This document shows, one piece after another, positions 24,275 through 32,434 of a stretch of DNA of 64,000 nt. The position numbers were made by a program, and so were the translations under genes. Each line of letters opens with the position of its first letter. The first letter of the stretch is position 1. Source of the stretch: JAPWJZ01 sp964575605. Its GTDB lineage: Bacteria > Pseudomonadota > Alphaproteobacteria > Micavibrionales > UBA2020. The DNA is taken from positions 16,280 through 80,279 of the forward strand of contig CAZNRN010000016.1 in NCBI GenBank assembly GCA_964575605.1, in the 5' to 3' direction. The notes under the pieces were generated by a model. The model saw nothing but the letters and a program-made list of their open reading frames with translations. It was not told the origin of the DNA and searched no databases.

Positions 24275-25891
24275 ATGACAGGCGAACCCGACGACAATAA
24301 ACCATCCAAGTTCAGCGGACAGGGCCAGGTCCCCGCGGCGGGAACACAGCCGAAGCCCAAGCCCACAACGCCCCCGAACGCCTCGAAATTCGCGCCGGCC
24401 TTCCAGACGGAAGAGGAAAAAAAGAACAACATCTTCTTCTCGCAGACCAAGCAGGCGATCCGCGAATTCCGCGCCATGTCGGGCAACGAGAATGCCCGCG
24501 GCCCCCTGACCCGCGAAGAGCAGAAATACATCCGCGAGATTTTGAACGAAGCCAAAGGCGACGTAAAGAAATACAAGATCCCGCTGGAGGTTGCGGCCTC
24601 GCTCCGCTTCGCGTCCAAAGAAGCGCGCGTCGACCATACCGAATTCATGACGCGCATGATAGAAACCGGCGGCAATATTTCCGGCGCGGACCCTGCCGGC
24701 ATGATGAAAACCGGTCCGTTCAAGTTCAACGTGCCGACATGGCTTTACATGATGAAGACGCACGGGCCGGAGCACGGGCTTGATTATTTCGCCGGCAAAA
24801 TCTCGATCGAGCACAAGAACGGCTATGTGACGGCGGAGGTGAAAGACCCTGCCGTGCTGCGCGAAATCATTTCGCTTCGAGACAACCCGCGCGTCTCCGC
24901 CATGCTTGGAGCTGAATACCTGAAGCACCAGACGGAGCTGCCCGTCATCTCATATCCGGGCGCGACCGTGGTTTCCGACCCGAAGACCAAGGCGGAACAG
25001 GAAAATTTAATGACGCTCGGCTTCGATCTCGGCATCCGAGGCGCGGACGGCATTCCGGGGCCACTGACACAGGCGGCGCGCGCGGAATTCCAGCAAATGA
25101 ACGGGCCTTTGCTGGCCGCAGGCGCCGCACCCAAGCCGCTCGACCAGATGATCGCCGACGCGGCGGCGCAGGCGAAGGCGGATTCCGAAGCTTTCTCGAC
25201 GCCCAAGCGCAAGATATCGCCCGCCGATACCTTCGGCATCCGTCACGCCGCGAAAGTCACAGGGCAGGATTTCGGCTTCATGATGGAGCTGGCGCAGGCG
25301 GAAAGCGGCTTCAAGACAGACGTTAAGGCAACCACCAGTTCGGCCACCGGCCTTTACCAATTTATCGACACGACATGGCTGATCGAGCTGCACCGCCACG
25401 GCGAGAAATACGGCCTCGGCGACATCGTCAAGCAGATCGAGGTCAAGAAGAACAAGGCCGGTGATATTATCGACGCCGATATCCGCGACCCCATGCTGAA
25501 GAAATACGCGCTCGACCTGCGCGCCGACCCGCGCATCAATTCGCTGATGGGCGCGGAATTCGTGAAAGAGAACAAGGAAATCCTGGCGGCGGCCCTGCCC
25601 AAGAAAGACCTCAACCGCACCGACCAGTACCTTGCCCATTTCATGGGATCGGGCGGAGCTGTCGACTTCCTCTCAGCCATGAAGAAAACCCCCGACGGTT
25701 CAGCCGCCGACAAATTCCCGGCCGAGGCAAAATCGAACCCCGGCGTCTTCCAGAAACCCGACGGCACGGATCGTTCATTGAAAGAAGTCTACGATTTCTT
25801 CATGAAAAAATTCTACACGCAGGATTTCGACAACGCGAAAGCCCCCAAGGATCCGCCGCCCGCGAAACCCAAGCCCAAGCCGCATAAATAA
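24275..25891 (+). CDS. Lytic-transglycosylase-like protein 4
   Basis: 538 residues, AGAGG before the ATG. No signal peptide; it starts MTGEPDDNKPSKF and continues through a Pro/Lys-rich linker. Then a degenerate SLT-like copy (RFASKEARVDHTEFM...FKFNVPTWLYMMKTHG, Glu replaced in TGGNIS), a peptidoglycan-binding domain (MTLGFDLGIRGADGIPGP) and a SLT domain with AESGF (E343) and GLYQFIDTTW. Tail PPPAKPKPKPHK. It most closely resembles paralogue 2. How a protein without a signal would reach murein is unclear. Its stop codon abuts the convergent ileS stop codon. Confidence 0.83.
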   Translation: MTGEPDDNKPSKFSGQGQVPAAGTQPKPKPTTPPNASKFAPAFQTEEEKKNNIFFSQTKQAIREFRAMSGNENARGPLTREEQKYIREILNEAKGDVKKYKIPLEVAASLRFASKEARVDHTEFMTRMIETGGNISGADPAGMMKTGPFKFNVPTWLYMMKTHGPEHGLDYFAGKISIEHKNGYVTAEVKDPAVLREIISLRDNPRVSAMLGAEYLKHQTELPVISYPGATVVSDPKTKAEQENLMTLGFDLGIRGADGIPGPLTQAARAEFQQMNGPLLAAGAAPKPLDQMIADAAAQAKADSEAFSTPKRKISPADTFGIRHAAKVTGQDFGFMMELAQAESGFKTDVKATTSSATGLYQFIDTTWLIELHRHGEKYGLGDIVKQIEVKKNKAGDIIDADIRDPMLKKYALDLRADPRINSLMGAEFVKENKEILAAALPKKDLNRTDQYLAHFMGSGGAVDFLSAMKKTPDGSAADKFPAEAKSNPGVFQKPDGTDRSLKEVYDFFMKKFYTQDFDNAKAPKDPPPAKPKPKPHK

Positions 25892-28762
25892 TCAGGCAGC
25901 AGCAGATTTTTTCTCGCGCGTCAGCACGCCGGCGCAGCGTGCGCAGGCGCCGGGATGTTTTGCATCCTTGCCGACATCGGTCGTGTATTTCCAGCAGCGG
26001 CCGCATTTCTCGCCCTCGGCCTTGCCGAATACAACCGCCACGCCCTCGACGCCCTGCAGCGTGAAGGCGTCCGCGGGAGCACTGCCCGTTTCAACTGCGA
26101 TGCCGGAGGTAATGCAGACGTCGGCGAAGTGGATGTTTTTCAGGACACCCGCCAGCGCGGTATCGGCCACATAGACCTTGGGCGCCGCTTCCAGCGACGC
26201 GCCGATCTGCTTTTCCGCGCGCTTGATCTCGAGCGCGCCGGTGACGACGCTGCGCGCCGCCGCAATCTGGTCCCATTGCTTGGCGAGGGCAGCGTTTTCC
26301 CATTCCTTGGGGGCGGCAGGCATGACGGAGAGGTGCACGCTTTCAGACTTGTCGTCCAGCGTCAGGCCCTTGTACGACAGCCATGCCTCTTCCGTCGTGT
26401 AGACCAGGATGGGCGAGAGCCAGTGGACGAGGTGGTTGAACACATGGTCCAGCACGGTCAGCACCGCACGGCGTTTCTGGCTGTCCAGCGCCTCGCAATA
26501 GAGCGTGTCCTTGCAAACGTCAAAATAGAAAGCCGACAATTCGCGCGCGCAGAAGTTATGCACGACAGTCGACAGCTTCAGGAAATCGAAGTCATGGATG
26601 CACTGGCGTACCGTTGCGTCGATTTCGAACAGGCGATGCAGCACCCATTTGTCGAAGTCGCCGAGATCCTTGTACGGCAGCCTGTCTTTTTCCGTGAAGC
26701 CCGTGACCGAGCCCAGCAGGTAGCAGAAGGTGTTGCGGATGCGGCGGTAGATGTCGACATGGCCGGAGAGGATATTCTCCCCGAACTTGATGTCTTCGGT
26801 GTAATCCGAGCCCGCGACCCAGAGGCGCATGATATCCGCGCCGTATTTGTCCATCAGCGCGTTGGGCGAGGTGACGTTGCCCGTGCTCTTGGACATCTTG
26901 TAGCCTTTTTCATCAAGGATAAAGCCGTGCGTCAGCACCGCCTTGAACGGCGCGTCGCCGCGCGTGCCGCAACCCACCAGAAGTGACGACTGGAACCAGC
27001 CGCGATGCTGGTCGGAGCCTTCGAGGTACAGATCGGCCGGGCGGTAGAGATCAGGGCGGCTTTCCAGCACGAAGCCTTGAGTCGCGCCCGATTCAAACCA
27101 GACGTCGATGATGTCTTTCACCATCTCGTAATCGTCGGCCTTGTATTTGCTGCCGAGGAAATCGGATGCGGGACGCGCGAACCATGCGTCGGAGCCTTCC
27201 TTGTGGAAGATGTCGATGATGGTTTTCAGGACCGCTTCGTCCTTCAGCGGTTCGCCGGTTTTCTTGTCGACGAAGATGGCGATGGGAACACCCCACGCCC
27301 TTTGACGTGACACGCACCAGTCGCCGCGCTGCTCGACCATGGCCGCGATGCGGTTTTCGCCGCGGGCGGGAACCCAGCGGGTTTTCTTGATTTCCGCCAG
27401 CGCCTTCTTGCGCAGGTCGTTTTTCTCCATCGAGATAAACCACTGCGGCGTGTTGCGGAAGATGACGGGCGCTTTCGAACGCCACGAATGCGGGTAGCTA
27501 TGCTTGTATTCGCCCTTGCTGCCGGCGGGGATGCTGCCGAGCAGATTTCCCGCCTCCGCAATCGCCTTGGTCACGAATTTGTTGGCGGGGCCTTTTTTAC
27601 CTTCTGCCGTATAGACGGCAACGCCTGCAAACAGCGGCACGTTTTCGTAGTAGGTGCCATCGCCCTTCACGGTATGCGGCACCTCGATGCCGTTTTTCAA
27701 ACCCAAACGATAGTCGTCCTCGCCATGGCCGGGCGCGATATGGACGAAGCCCGTACCCGCGTCGGTCGTGACGAAATCGCCCGCCAGCAGCGGCACGTCG
27801 AAGGTATAGCCCTGTGCATGCAGCGGATGGCTGCAGATAACGCCTTCCATCGCGGTGCCCAGCAACGTGTGCAGGACGCTCGCCTTGATCTTGGTCTGCT
27901 TTTCGACATCGGCCAGCAGCTTGGCGGCAATGACGATTTTATCGCCCTTGCGCGCAAAGCCTTCTTCGGCCGTCTCTGTCACTTCGACGACAAGATATTC
28001 GATATCAGCGCCATAACCTACGGCGCGGTTGCCGGGCAGCGTCCAGGGGGTCGTCGTCCAGATGACGACCGATGCACCCGTCAGTTCTTTCGGGCCGTTC
28101 TTGACCGGGAATTTTACCCAGACGGTGTCCGAGGTGATGTCCTTGTATTCGACTTCCGCCTCGGCCAGCGCGGTTTGCTCGGGCACCGACCACATGACGG
28201 GTTTGGAGCCGCGGTAAAGGCCGCCATTCAGCAGGAATTTATGGATCTCCTGCGCAATCGTCGCCTCCGACGAATTGTGCATGGTGCTGTAGTAATTCAC
28301 CCAGTCGCCCAGCACGCCGACACGCTGGAATTCCTTGTTCTGGATGTCGACCCAGCCCTGCGCGAAGGCGCGGCATTCGGCGCGGAACTGCACAACGTCG
28401 TTGTCGTTTTTCTTTTTCCCTTCGGCGCGGTATTTTTCTTCGATCTTCCATTCGATGGGCAGGCCGTGGCAATCCCAGCCCGGCACAAGCAGCGCGTCCT
28501 TGCCGACCGCCTGCTGGCTGCGCGTCACGAAATCCTTCAGCGTCTTCGACAAGAGGTGGCCGAGGTGGATATGGCCGTTCGCGAACGGGGGGCCGAAGTG
28601 GAGGATAAATTTCTCGCGGCCTTTCGATACCTCGCGCTGCTTTTTGTACAGGCCCATCTCTTCCCAGCGTTTCTGTATTTTCGGCTCCAGCTGCGCAAGG
28701 CCTGCGCGGCGGGGGAAATCGGTTTTGGGCAGGTGGATAGTGTCTCCGTATTCGGCGCTCAT
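25892..28762 (-). CDS. ileS: Isoleucyl-tRNA synthetase
   Basis: 956 residues, the length usual for bacterial IleRS. FGPPFANGHIHLGH (HIGH motif), WDCHGLP, the editing-domain TTPWTLPGN and DGTGFVH-like segment, KMSKS (in GYKMSKSTGN) and a C-terminal zinc knuckle (CGRCWKYT...CARCAG) are all present. It charges tRNA-Ile in the cytoplasm and edits Val-tRNA. GGAG is seven bases before the ATG at 28762; a TTG four codons upstream is less likely. A weak promoter (TTGCGG, 17-18 bases, TATTTT-like) can be seen upstream on the minus strand. Confidence 0.98.
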   Translation of the reverse strand: MSAEYGDTIHLPKTDFPRRAGLAQLEPKIQKRWEEMGLYKKQREVSKGREKFILHFGPPFANGHIHLGHLLSKTLKDFVTRSQQAVGKDALLVPGWDCHGLPIEWKIEEKYRAEGKKKNDNDVVQFRAECRAFAQGWVDIQNKEFQRVGVLGDWVNYYSTMHNSSEATIAQEIHKFLLNGGLYRGSKPVMWSVPEQTALAEAEVEYKDITSDTVWVKFPVKNGPKELTGASVVIWTTTPWTLPGNRAVGYGADIEYLVVEVTETAEEGFARKGDKIVIAAKLLADVEKQTKIKASVLHTLLGTAMEGVICSHPLHAQGYTFDVPLLAGDFVTTDAGTGFVHIAPGHGEDDYRLGLKNGIEVPHTVKGDGTYYENVPLFAGVAVYTAEGKKGPANKFVTKAIAEAGNLLGSIPAGSKGEYKHSYPHSWRSKAPVIFRNTPQWFISMEKNDLRKKALAEIKKTRWVPARGENRIAAMVEQRGDWCVSRQRAWGVPIAIFVDKKTGEPLKDEAVLKTIIDIFHKEGSDAWFARPASDFLGSKYKADDYEMVKDIIDVWFESGATQGFVLESRPDLYRPADLYLEGSDQHRGWFQSSLLVGCGTRGDAPFKAVLTHGFILDEKGYKMSKSTGNVTSPNALMDKYGADIMRLWVAGSDYTEDIKFGENILSGHVDIYRRIRNTFCYLLGSVTGFTEKDRLPYKDLGDFDKWVLHRLFEIDATVRQCIHDFDFLKLSTVVHNFCARELSAFYFDVCKDTLYCEALDSQKRRAVLTVLDHVFNHLVHWLSPILVYTTEEAWLSYKGLTLDDKSESVHLSVMPAAPKEWENAALAKQWDQIAAARSVVTGALEIKRAEKQIGASLEAAPKVYVADTALAGVLKNIHFADVCITSGIAVETGSAPADAFTLQGVEGVAVVFGKAEGEKCGRCWKYTTDVGKDAKHPGACARCAGVLTREKKSAAA

Positions 28763-28844
28763 GGCTTTCTCCAAAAAATATCTCCGTAAAATAGCGATTT
28801 GGCGGGCTTTTCCGCAAGGTTATTCCTGTTGCATTGCCATAAAT

Positions 28845-28873
28845 TTGACATAATCCATCCCGAGTGCTAGAAC
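28845..28873 (+). promoter_or_regulatory. TTGACATAA-type promoter (hypothetical gene 28894)
   Basis: TTGACA (28845-28850), 17 bases beginning TAAT, TAGAAC (28868-28873). One of five promoters in the window with the same extended -35. The -10 overlaps the GTG at 28864, which excludes that codon as the start. Confidence 0.75.
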
Positions 28874-28893
28874 CAGCCCCAAGGAGACAGGAA

Positions 28894-29481
28894 ATGAGCC
28901 TGCGCGAACGTTTTACCCGAGCCCAAGAGAAGCAAAAAGGCGACGATTACACTTACCGCAGCCTGGGCGCCGTCAGCGGCGACCTGGCGGTACTGGCAAG
29001 CCAGCTGCCGCAGCGGCTGGAAGAACTGGTGATCCGCGCCGAGGCGGGACAGCCGGTCTATACCAACTCCTACAACCCCGCGATGCGCGCGGAGTTCAAA
29101 ACCGAATATCACGCGCCTTATTCAGGCAGTTACAGCGAAAGGCGGGACCTGCCGTCCCGCGCGGAAATGGAGGCGCTGCGCGGCTACCAGAAGCTGCTGG
29201 CAACCTGCGCCGACGAAGATGTCGACGTTTGCGTCGTCATCAACCTTGGCAAGGCTGAGGAATACGGCAGCAAAATCAATGTCACTGTCGATGTTTTCCC
29301 GGACCTGCCTTTTAGCAGCAGCTATATGGGCATGCGTTCCTACAGCAACCGTTATGGCCGTCATAGTTACGACCGCGAAAGCTACGAGCGCCACGAGATC
29401 GGCGCGGAATATCCGCACAGCAAAAAACCCCGCTTCACCCCCGCCCTGTCGCTGAAAAACCGGGTTCTGGACAAGCCTTAA
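28894..29481 (+). CDS. Hypothetical cytoplasmic protein
   Basis: 195 residues, ATG with AAGGAG upstream. No signal peptide or membrane segment. The centre has a helical SLRERFTRAQEKQKGDDY start, a region of short strands (VDVCVVINLGKAEEYGSKINVTVDVFPD) and a Tyr/Ser/Arg-rich, low-complexity stretch (YSNRYGRHSYDRESYERHE). The family is not recognised. Driven by a near-consensus promoter. Confidence 0.75.
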   Translation: MSLRERFTRAQEKQKGDDYTYRSLGAVSGDLAVLASQLPQRLEELVIRAEAGQPVYTNSYNPAMRAEFKTEYHAPYSGSYSERRDLPSRAEMEALRGYQKLLATCADEDVDVCVVINLGKAEEYGSKINVTVDVFPDLPFSSSYMGMRSYSNRYGRHSYDRESYERHEIGAEYPHSKKPRFTPALSLKNRVLDKP

Positions 29482-29537
29482 TCATTCAAATTGTTGATTC
29501 GAGTGGGCTTCCGGATTTTCTTCACGGGAGATTCATT

Positions 29538-29746
29538 TTGCCTTACCGTCAATCCTTCCAGCCCTTTCGCGACAAGCGAGGTGTCTATCTATCGCGAACA
29601 CAGCCGCTGGGACGAGGATGATGATATAAAACCCCTAGCCGGTCTACAATATCGCGAAATACCTTGAACAGAACGCCGCAAGCCTTGCGCCGCCGCAGGT
29701 GCAGCCGAAAATCGCGGTCATGGAGCCGCTGAAGCTGAAAGCCTGA
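29538..29746 (+). pseudogene. Broken small gene with two frameshifts and a PLKLK-type ending
   Basis: A TTG at 29538 with GGGAG upstream opens a frame (LPYRQSFQPFRDKRG) that stops after about 27 codons. Protein-like sequence continues in a second frame (VSIYREHSRWDEDDDIKP, to about 29635) and then a third (VYNIAKYLEQNAASLAPP), ending MEPLKLKA before TGA at 29744-29746. Rejoining the frames gives one plausible protein of about 70 residues. Two shifts in so short a span suggest decay, although sequencing error is possible. The ending matches the basic C-terminal tag of the ankyrin protein at 11565. Confidence 0.45.
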
Positions 29747-29769
29747 TATCGATCAAAACTGTAAGGTAA

Positions 29770-30000
29770 TTAACGTGCAGGCGCCGCGTTCGTCTGTTCA
29801 TCGCGCGCGCGGGGCAGGATGTATTCTTCGCCCGCCAGCGCCGCCTTGAGGTTGGCGGAGACGAATTCGGCATAGGCGCGCTGCTCGGCAGTGGTCTTCA
29901 TCGTGCGCGAAACTTTGACGACCGGTGCCTCGGCAGCTGCGGGAGCGGCGAGGAAGACGGTCAAAGCGGCAAGCGCCATATAGGAAGAAAACGTTTTCAT
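29770..30000 (-). CDS. Small exported protein of unknown function
   Basis: 76 residues. MKTFSSYMALAALTVFLAAPAAAEAP is a clear signal peptide (cleavage after AAA-EA, about residue 24), leaving a mature part of about 52 residues with a short helix (TAEQRAYAEFVSANLKAAL). The family is not recognised. It has its own strong promoter at 30040-30068. Confidence 0.7.
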   Translation of the reverse strand: MKTFSSYMALAALTVFLAAPAAAEAPVVKVSRTMKTTAEQRAYAEFVSANLKAALAGEEYILPRARDEQTNAAPAR

Positions 30001-30039
30001 GTCCGGATACTACCCTTCTTGAAGCCCCAACGGCAAGGC

Positions 30040-30068
30040 ATACTAGGCCCGATGCCATATTATGTCAA
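30040..30068 (-). promoter_or_regulatory. TTGACATAA-type promoter (small exported protein)
   Basis: On the minus strand TTGACA (30063-30068), 17 bases beginning TAAT, TAGTAT (30040-30045). Confidence 0.78.
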
Positions 30069-30097
30069 GGCAATGATTTTCTATTGATATCAGAAGG

Positions 30098-30532
30098 TTA
30101 ATTGCCGGAGGGCTTGAAACGCAGCGGCTTCATGGCCTTCGTGTCTTCCTGCGTTGGCGCGCCGTCGCGGCACCAGGTATCGAGCGCCTCCTTGCGCCTC
30201 TGCTGTTCCTTGGCAAGCTGCGACCTCATCGTGCTGGCGGCGACCGAGAATGACAGGCGGTGGTCGCCCGCTTCTTTGGCAAGGCGCGCGGCTTCGTCAG
30301 GCGTCAGGGTGAATTCGCGGTCGACCTTGTGGGTGCAGCCGCGGCTGTCCATCGACCAGCCGGTGATGGCGACGATGGCCTGCGCGGTGCCCTTGTCGGC
30401 GTCGACCTCGATATCCTTCAGCATGACTTTTTTCTGTGTGCTGGTGCCGCCGCCCAGTTTCACGGGGCCGCCCTTGGCGACCTCAAGCACATCGAGGATT
30501 TCGTCGACGATGGATTTTTGCGGCGCGCTCAC
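30098..30532 (-). CDS. Hypothetical protein with a PLRFK-type ending, coupled to the HD-like gene
   Basis: 144 residues, no signal peptide. The N-terminal SIVDEILDVLEVAKGG helix is followed by a strand-rich region (KKVMLKDIEVDADKGTAQAIVAITGW) and a charged helical part; the protein ends MKPLRFKPSGN. The ATG overlaps the stop codon of the upstream gene by four bases (ATGA), so the two are translationally coupled and likely to interact. The family is not recognised. Confidence 0.75.
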   Translation of the reverse strand: MSAPQKSIVDEILDVLEVAKGGPVKLGGGTSTQKKVMLKDIEVDADKGTAQAIVAITGWSMDSRGCTHKVDREFTLTPDEAARLAKEAGDHRLSFSVAASTMRSQLAKEQQRRKEALDTWCRDGAPTQEDTKAMKPLRFKPSGN

Positions 30533-31680
30533 GGTTTCGGGCCCGAAGGTTTGCGGATAGAGGTGTTTTCGGGCGCGTGCATGACGGCGGCGGTGATCAG
30601 CACGGCTTTTTCCATGCGCGTGCGCAGGCCTTCATGGCCTTCCAGCGCGGCGGCCTTGGCGACTTTGTCTTTCAGTTTTTCCAGTTGCTCCAGCGCGTCT
30701 TCGGCGGTAGCGGGGTCGAACGACTTGTCCTTGCGGTAATCGATATAGCCCTTCAGCTGGCCTTCGAGGAAATGGGTCAGCGCGGCATGGGTGATGGCCA
30801 GCGCATCCGGCGTCTGCGGCGTGGTGTCATGCGGTTTTTTCGAAGCGATATCGGCCCAGGGGCTGGTCTGCTCCCACAGCTCGCCGATGCGCGGCGAGAA
30901 ATCGGCGGGCTTTTTATGGCCGGGTTTGATGAGGCTATACTGGTTCAGCAGCGCGGCCGAAATCACTTCGGGGTCGGAGGAGGCGCCCGTTTCGACCAGC
31001 ACGCGCGCGATGCCCGCGTTGGTCAGCGTATAGCCGCCCAGCGGGTCGCCGTCGAGCGCCCAGGTTTTCATTTCGTTATAAACTTTTTTAATAGTTGGAT
31101 GGTCGGGTAGGCCCGAGGCCTCGAAGGCGATTTCCTTGTGACGCGCGGTGACGATATCGGCCAGCGCGGTTTGCGCGGCGGCAAGTTTCGTTTCGGCTGC
31201 CGCCAGCATGTCTTTTTCCGTCGCCGAGGCCGCGATGGATTTCAGCGCGCGTTCGTTCGCGTCCAGCACCTGCTGCAGGTTGCGGAATTCGATGATGTGC
31301 CTGATGCTGCCCGAAGCAATTTCGGCCTGAGCCATATCAAGCCCGATGATGGACTGCGCCAGCAGCACCTGCTGCTCCGCCACTGTCGAGAATTTCGGGC
31401 TGTCGATATCGATCGCGTCAAGGCGCTCGAGGCAGCGCGCGACCTCGGGGCTCACCGATTTTTCGAACTGTTTGGGGTCAAGCGGAATAACCATGCCGTT
31501 CAGCAAAACGCTGGCCGCCACGGCAACAGGATCGGGCGTTTTCGCGGTCGTCGAGATAACCTCGCCCGCCTTCACCGCCTCCCGCGCCCAATCGTCGCCG
31601 TCCTTGAAAAACGTGCGCATGACCGCATAGGCCTTTTCGACCAGCGGATGACGCAACAGCTTCGTGTCTTCGAACTTCAT
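30529..31680 (-). CDS. Protein with two degenerate HD-domain (RelA/SpoT-type) folds
   Basis: 383 residues, no signal or membrane segment. Two segments, around residues 10-100 and 195-270, follow the order of RelA/SpoT-type HD domains: HPLVEKAYAVMRTF ... DPVAVAASVLLNGMV ... VARCLERLDAI, and HPTIKKVYNEMKTW ... GIARVLVETGASSDPEVISAALLNQ. In active enzymes the last helix reads LLHD; here it is LLNG and LLNQ, so the metal-binding His-Asp pair is missing in both. The middle is a coiled-coil-like helix. A catalytically dead, perhaps nucleotide-sensing or scaffold protein is inference. First gene of a two-gene operon from a TTGACATAA promoter. Confidence 0.65.
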   Translation of the reverse strand: MKFEDTKLLRHPLVEKAYAVMRTFFKDGDDWAREAVKAGEVISTTAKTPDPVAVAASVLLNGMVIPLDPKQFEKSVSPEVARCLERLDAIDIDSPKFSTVAEQQVLLAQSIIGLDMAQAEIASGSIRHIIEFRNLQQVLDANERALKSIAASATEKDMLAAAETKLAAAQTALADIVTARHKEIAFEASGLPDHPTIKKVYNEMKTWALDGDPLGGYTLTNAGIARVLVETGASSDPEVISAALLNQYSLIKPGHKKPADFSPRIGELWEQTSPWADIASKKPHDTTPQTPDALAITHAALTHFLEGQLKGYIDYRKDKSFDPATAEDALEQLEKLKDKVAKAAALEGHEGLRTRMEKAVLITAAVMHAPENTSIRKPSGPKP

Positions 31681-31708
31681 GGCGGCCGCCTTTTTAAATG
31701 ATAGCCGC

Positions 31709-31737
31709 AGGTTAGAACAAGATCCGCGTTATGTCAA
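31709..31737 (-). promoter_or_regulatory. TTGACATAA-type promoter (HD-like operon)
   Basis: On the minus strand TTGACA (31732-31737), 17 bases beginning TAAC, TAACCT (31709-31714), 29 bases before the ATG at 31680. Confidence 0.72.
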
Positions 31738-31831
31738 CGCGCCCCACCAAAGCGACAGGATGGGCAGGCAAATGCCCTCAAGGATCACCGCGAGGCAAAA
31801 TATCAATGCCGCATTCACAGACTTTCGCGTT

Positions 31832-32434
31832 TCAAAGTTCAGAAACCTTACTGATAATATATAGAGGAAACAGGAACATAAGAAAAAAAATAATAGGGTT
31901 GTCTCTAACTAAATCCATGCTGCGAAAGGCCACGTAAAAGGTATCAGGCCAAGTATTGCCGACACTACCAAGCAAGTTCATTAGGGGTGCTCTTACAAAG
32001 AAAGCAAATGCAAAAACGATTAAAATTATGGCGATAAAGCGAAGATTAAATTTTTGAAATCGTTCTTCGAATTTGAAGAAAACATATATGGCACTCACGG
32101 TCACTCCTAATATCGCGAAAAGCGCGAATATCCCTGCAAGCGCACCCTGAGGTGAGGCTACCAACAGACCAACTAGGCCGAAGGGGACAACCAGCTCCAA
32201 TAGGAACAGATGCTTCAAAAGAGCGCGACCCGCACTGCCGAAACGCGAAAGCACCGCAATGGTGAACAAGATTGCGGTCGAAACCACGAATAAGGTGGTT
32301 AAATAATCAAATTTTGAGAATTGAATCCCGTTATAAGCCGCGCCACCCAATATAAGAACGACTAACGCGCCTTGCGCAATTATCGTTTTCCAGTCTACTT
32401 TGCTCGATATTGAAATGAACGCTTCTTTGGTCAC
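31832..32434 (-). CDS. AT-rich membrane protein of unknown function
   Basis: 200 residues with five or six hydrophobic segments (for example IIAQGALVVLILGGAAY, LTTLFVVSTAILFTIAVL, LLELVVPFGLVGLLVAS, FIAIILIVFAFAFFV, IIFFLMFLFPLYII), so an inner-membrane protein. The start is a GTG overlapping the trpS stop codon by four bases (GTGA), so it is translated from the trpS mRNA. Base composition is clearly richer in A and T than all neighbours, suggesting recent acquisition. The family is not recognised. Confidence 0.75.
   Translation of the reverse strand: MTKEAFISISSKVDWKTIIAQGALVVLILGGAAYNGIQFSKFDYLTTLFVVSTAILFTIAVLSRFGSAGRALLKHLFLLELVVPFGLVGLLVASPQGALAGIFALFAILGVTVSAIYVFFKFEERFQKFNLRFIAIILIVFAFAFFVRAPLMNLLGSVGNTWPDTFYVAFRSMDLVRDNPIIFFLMFLFPLYIISKVSEL

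Noticed and set aside
29482..29769. tRNA or small RNA gene in the gap after 29481
   Set aside because: No cloverleaf or conserved T-loop sequence is seen; the protein-like frames explain the region better.
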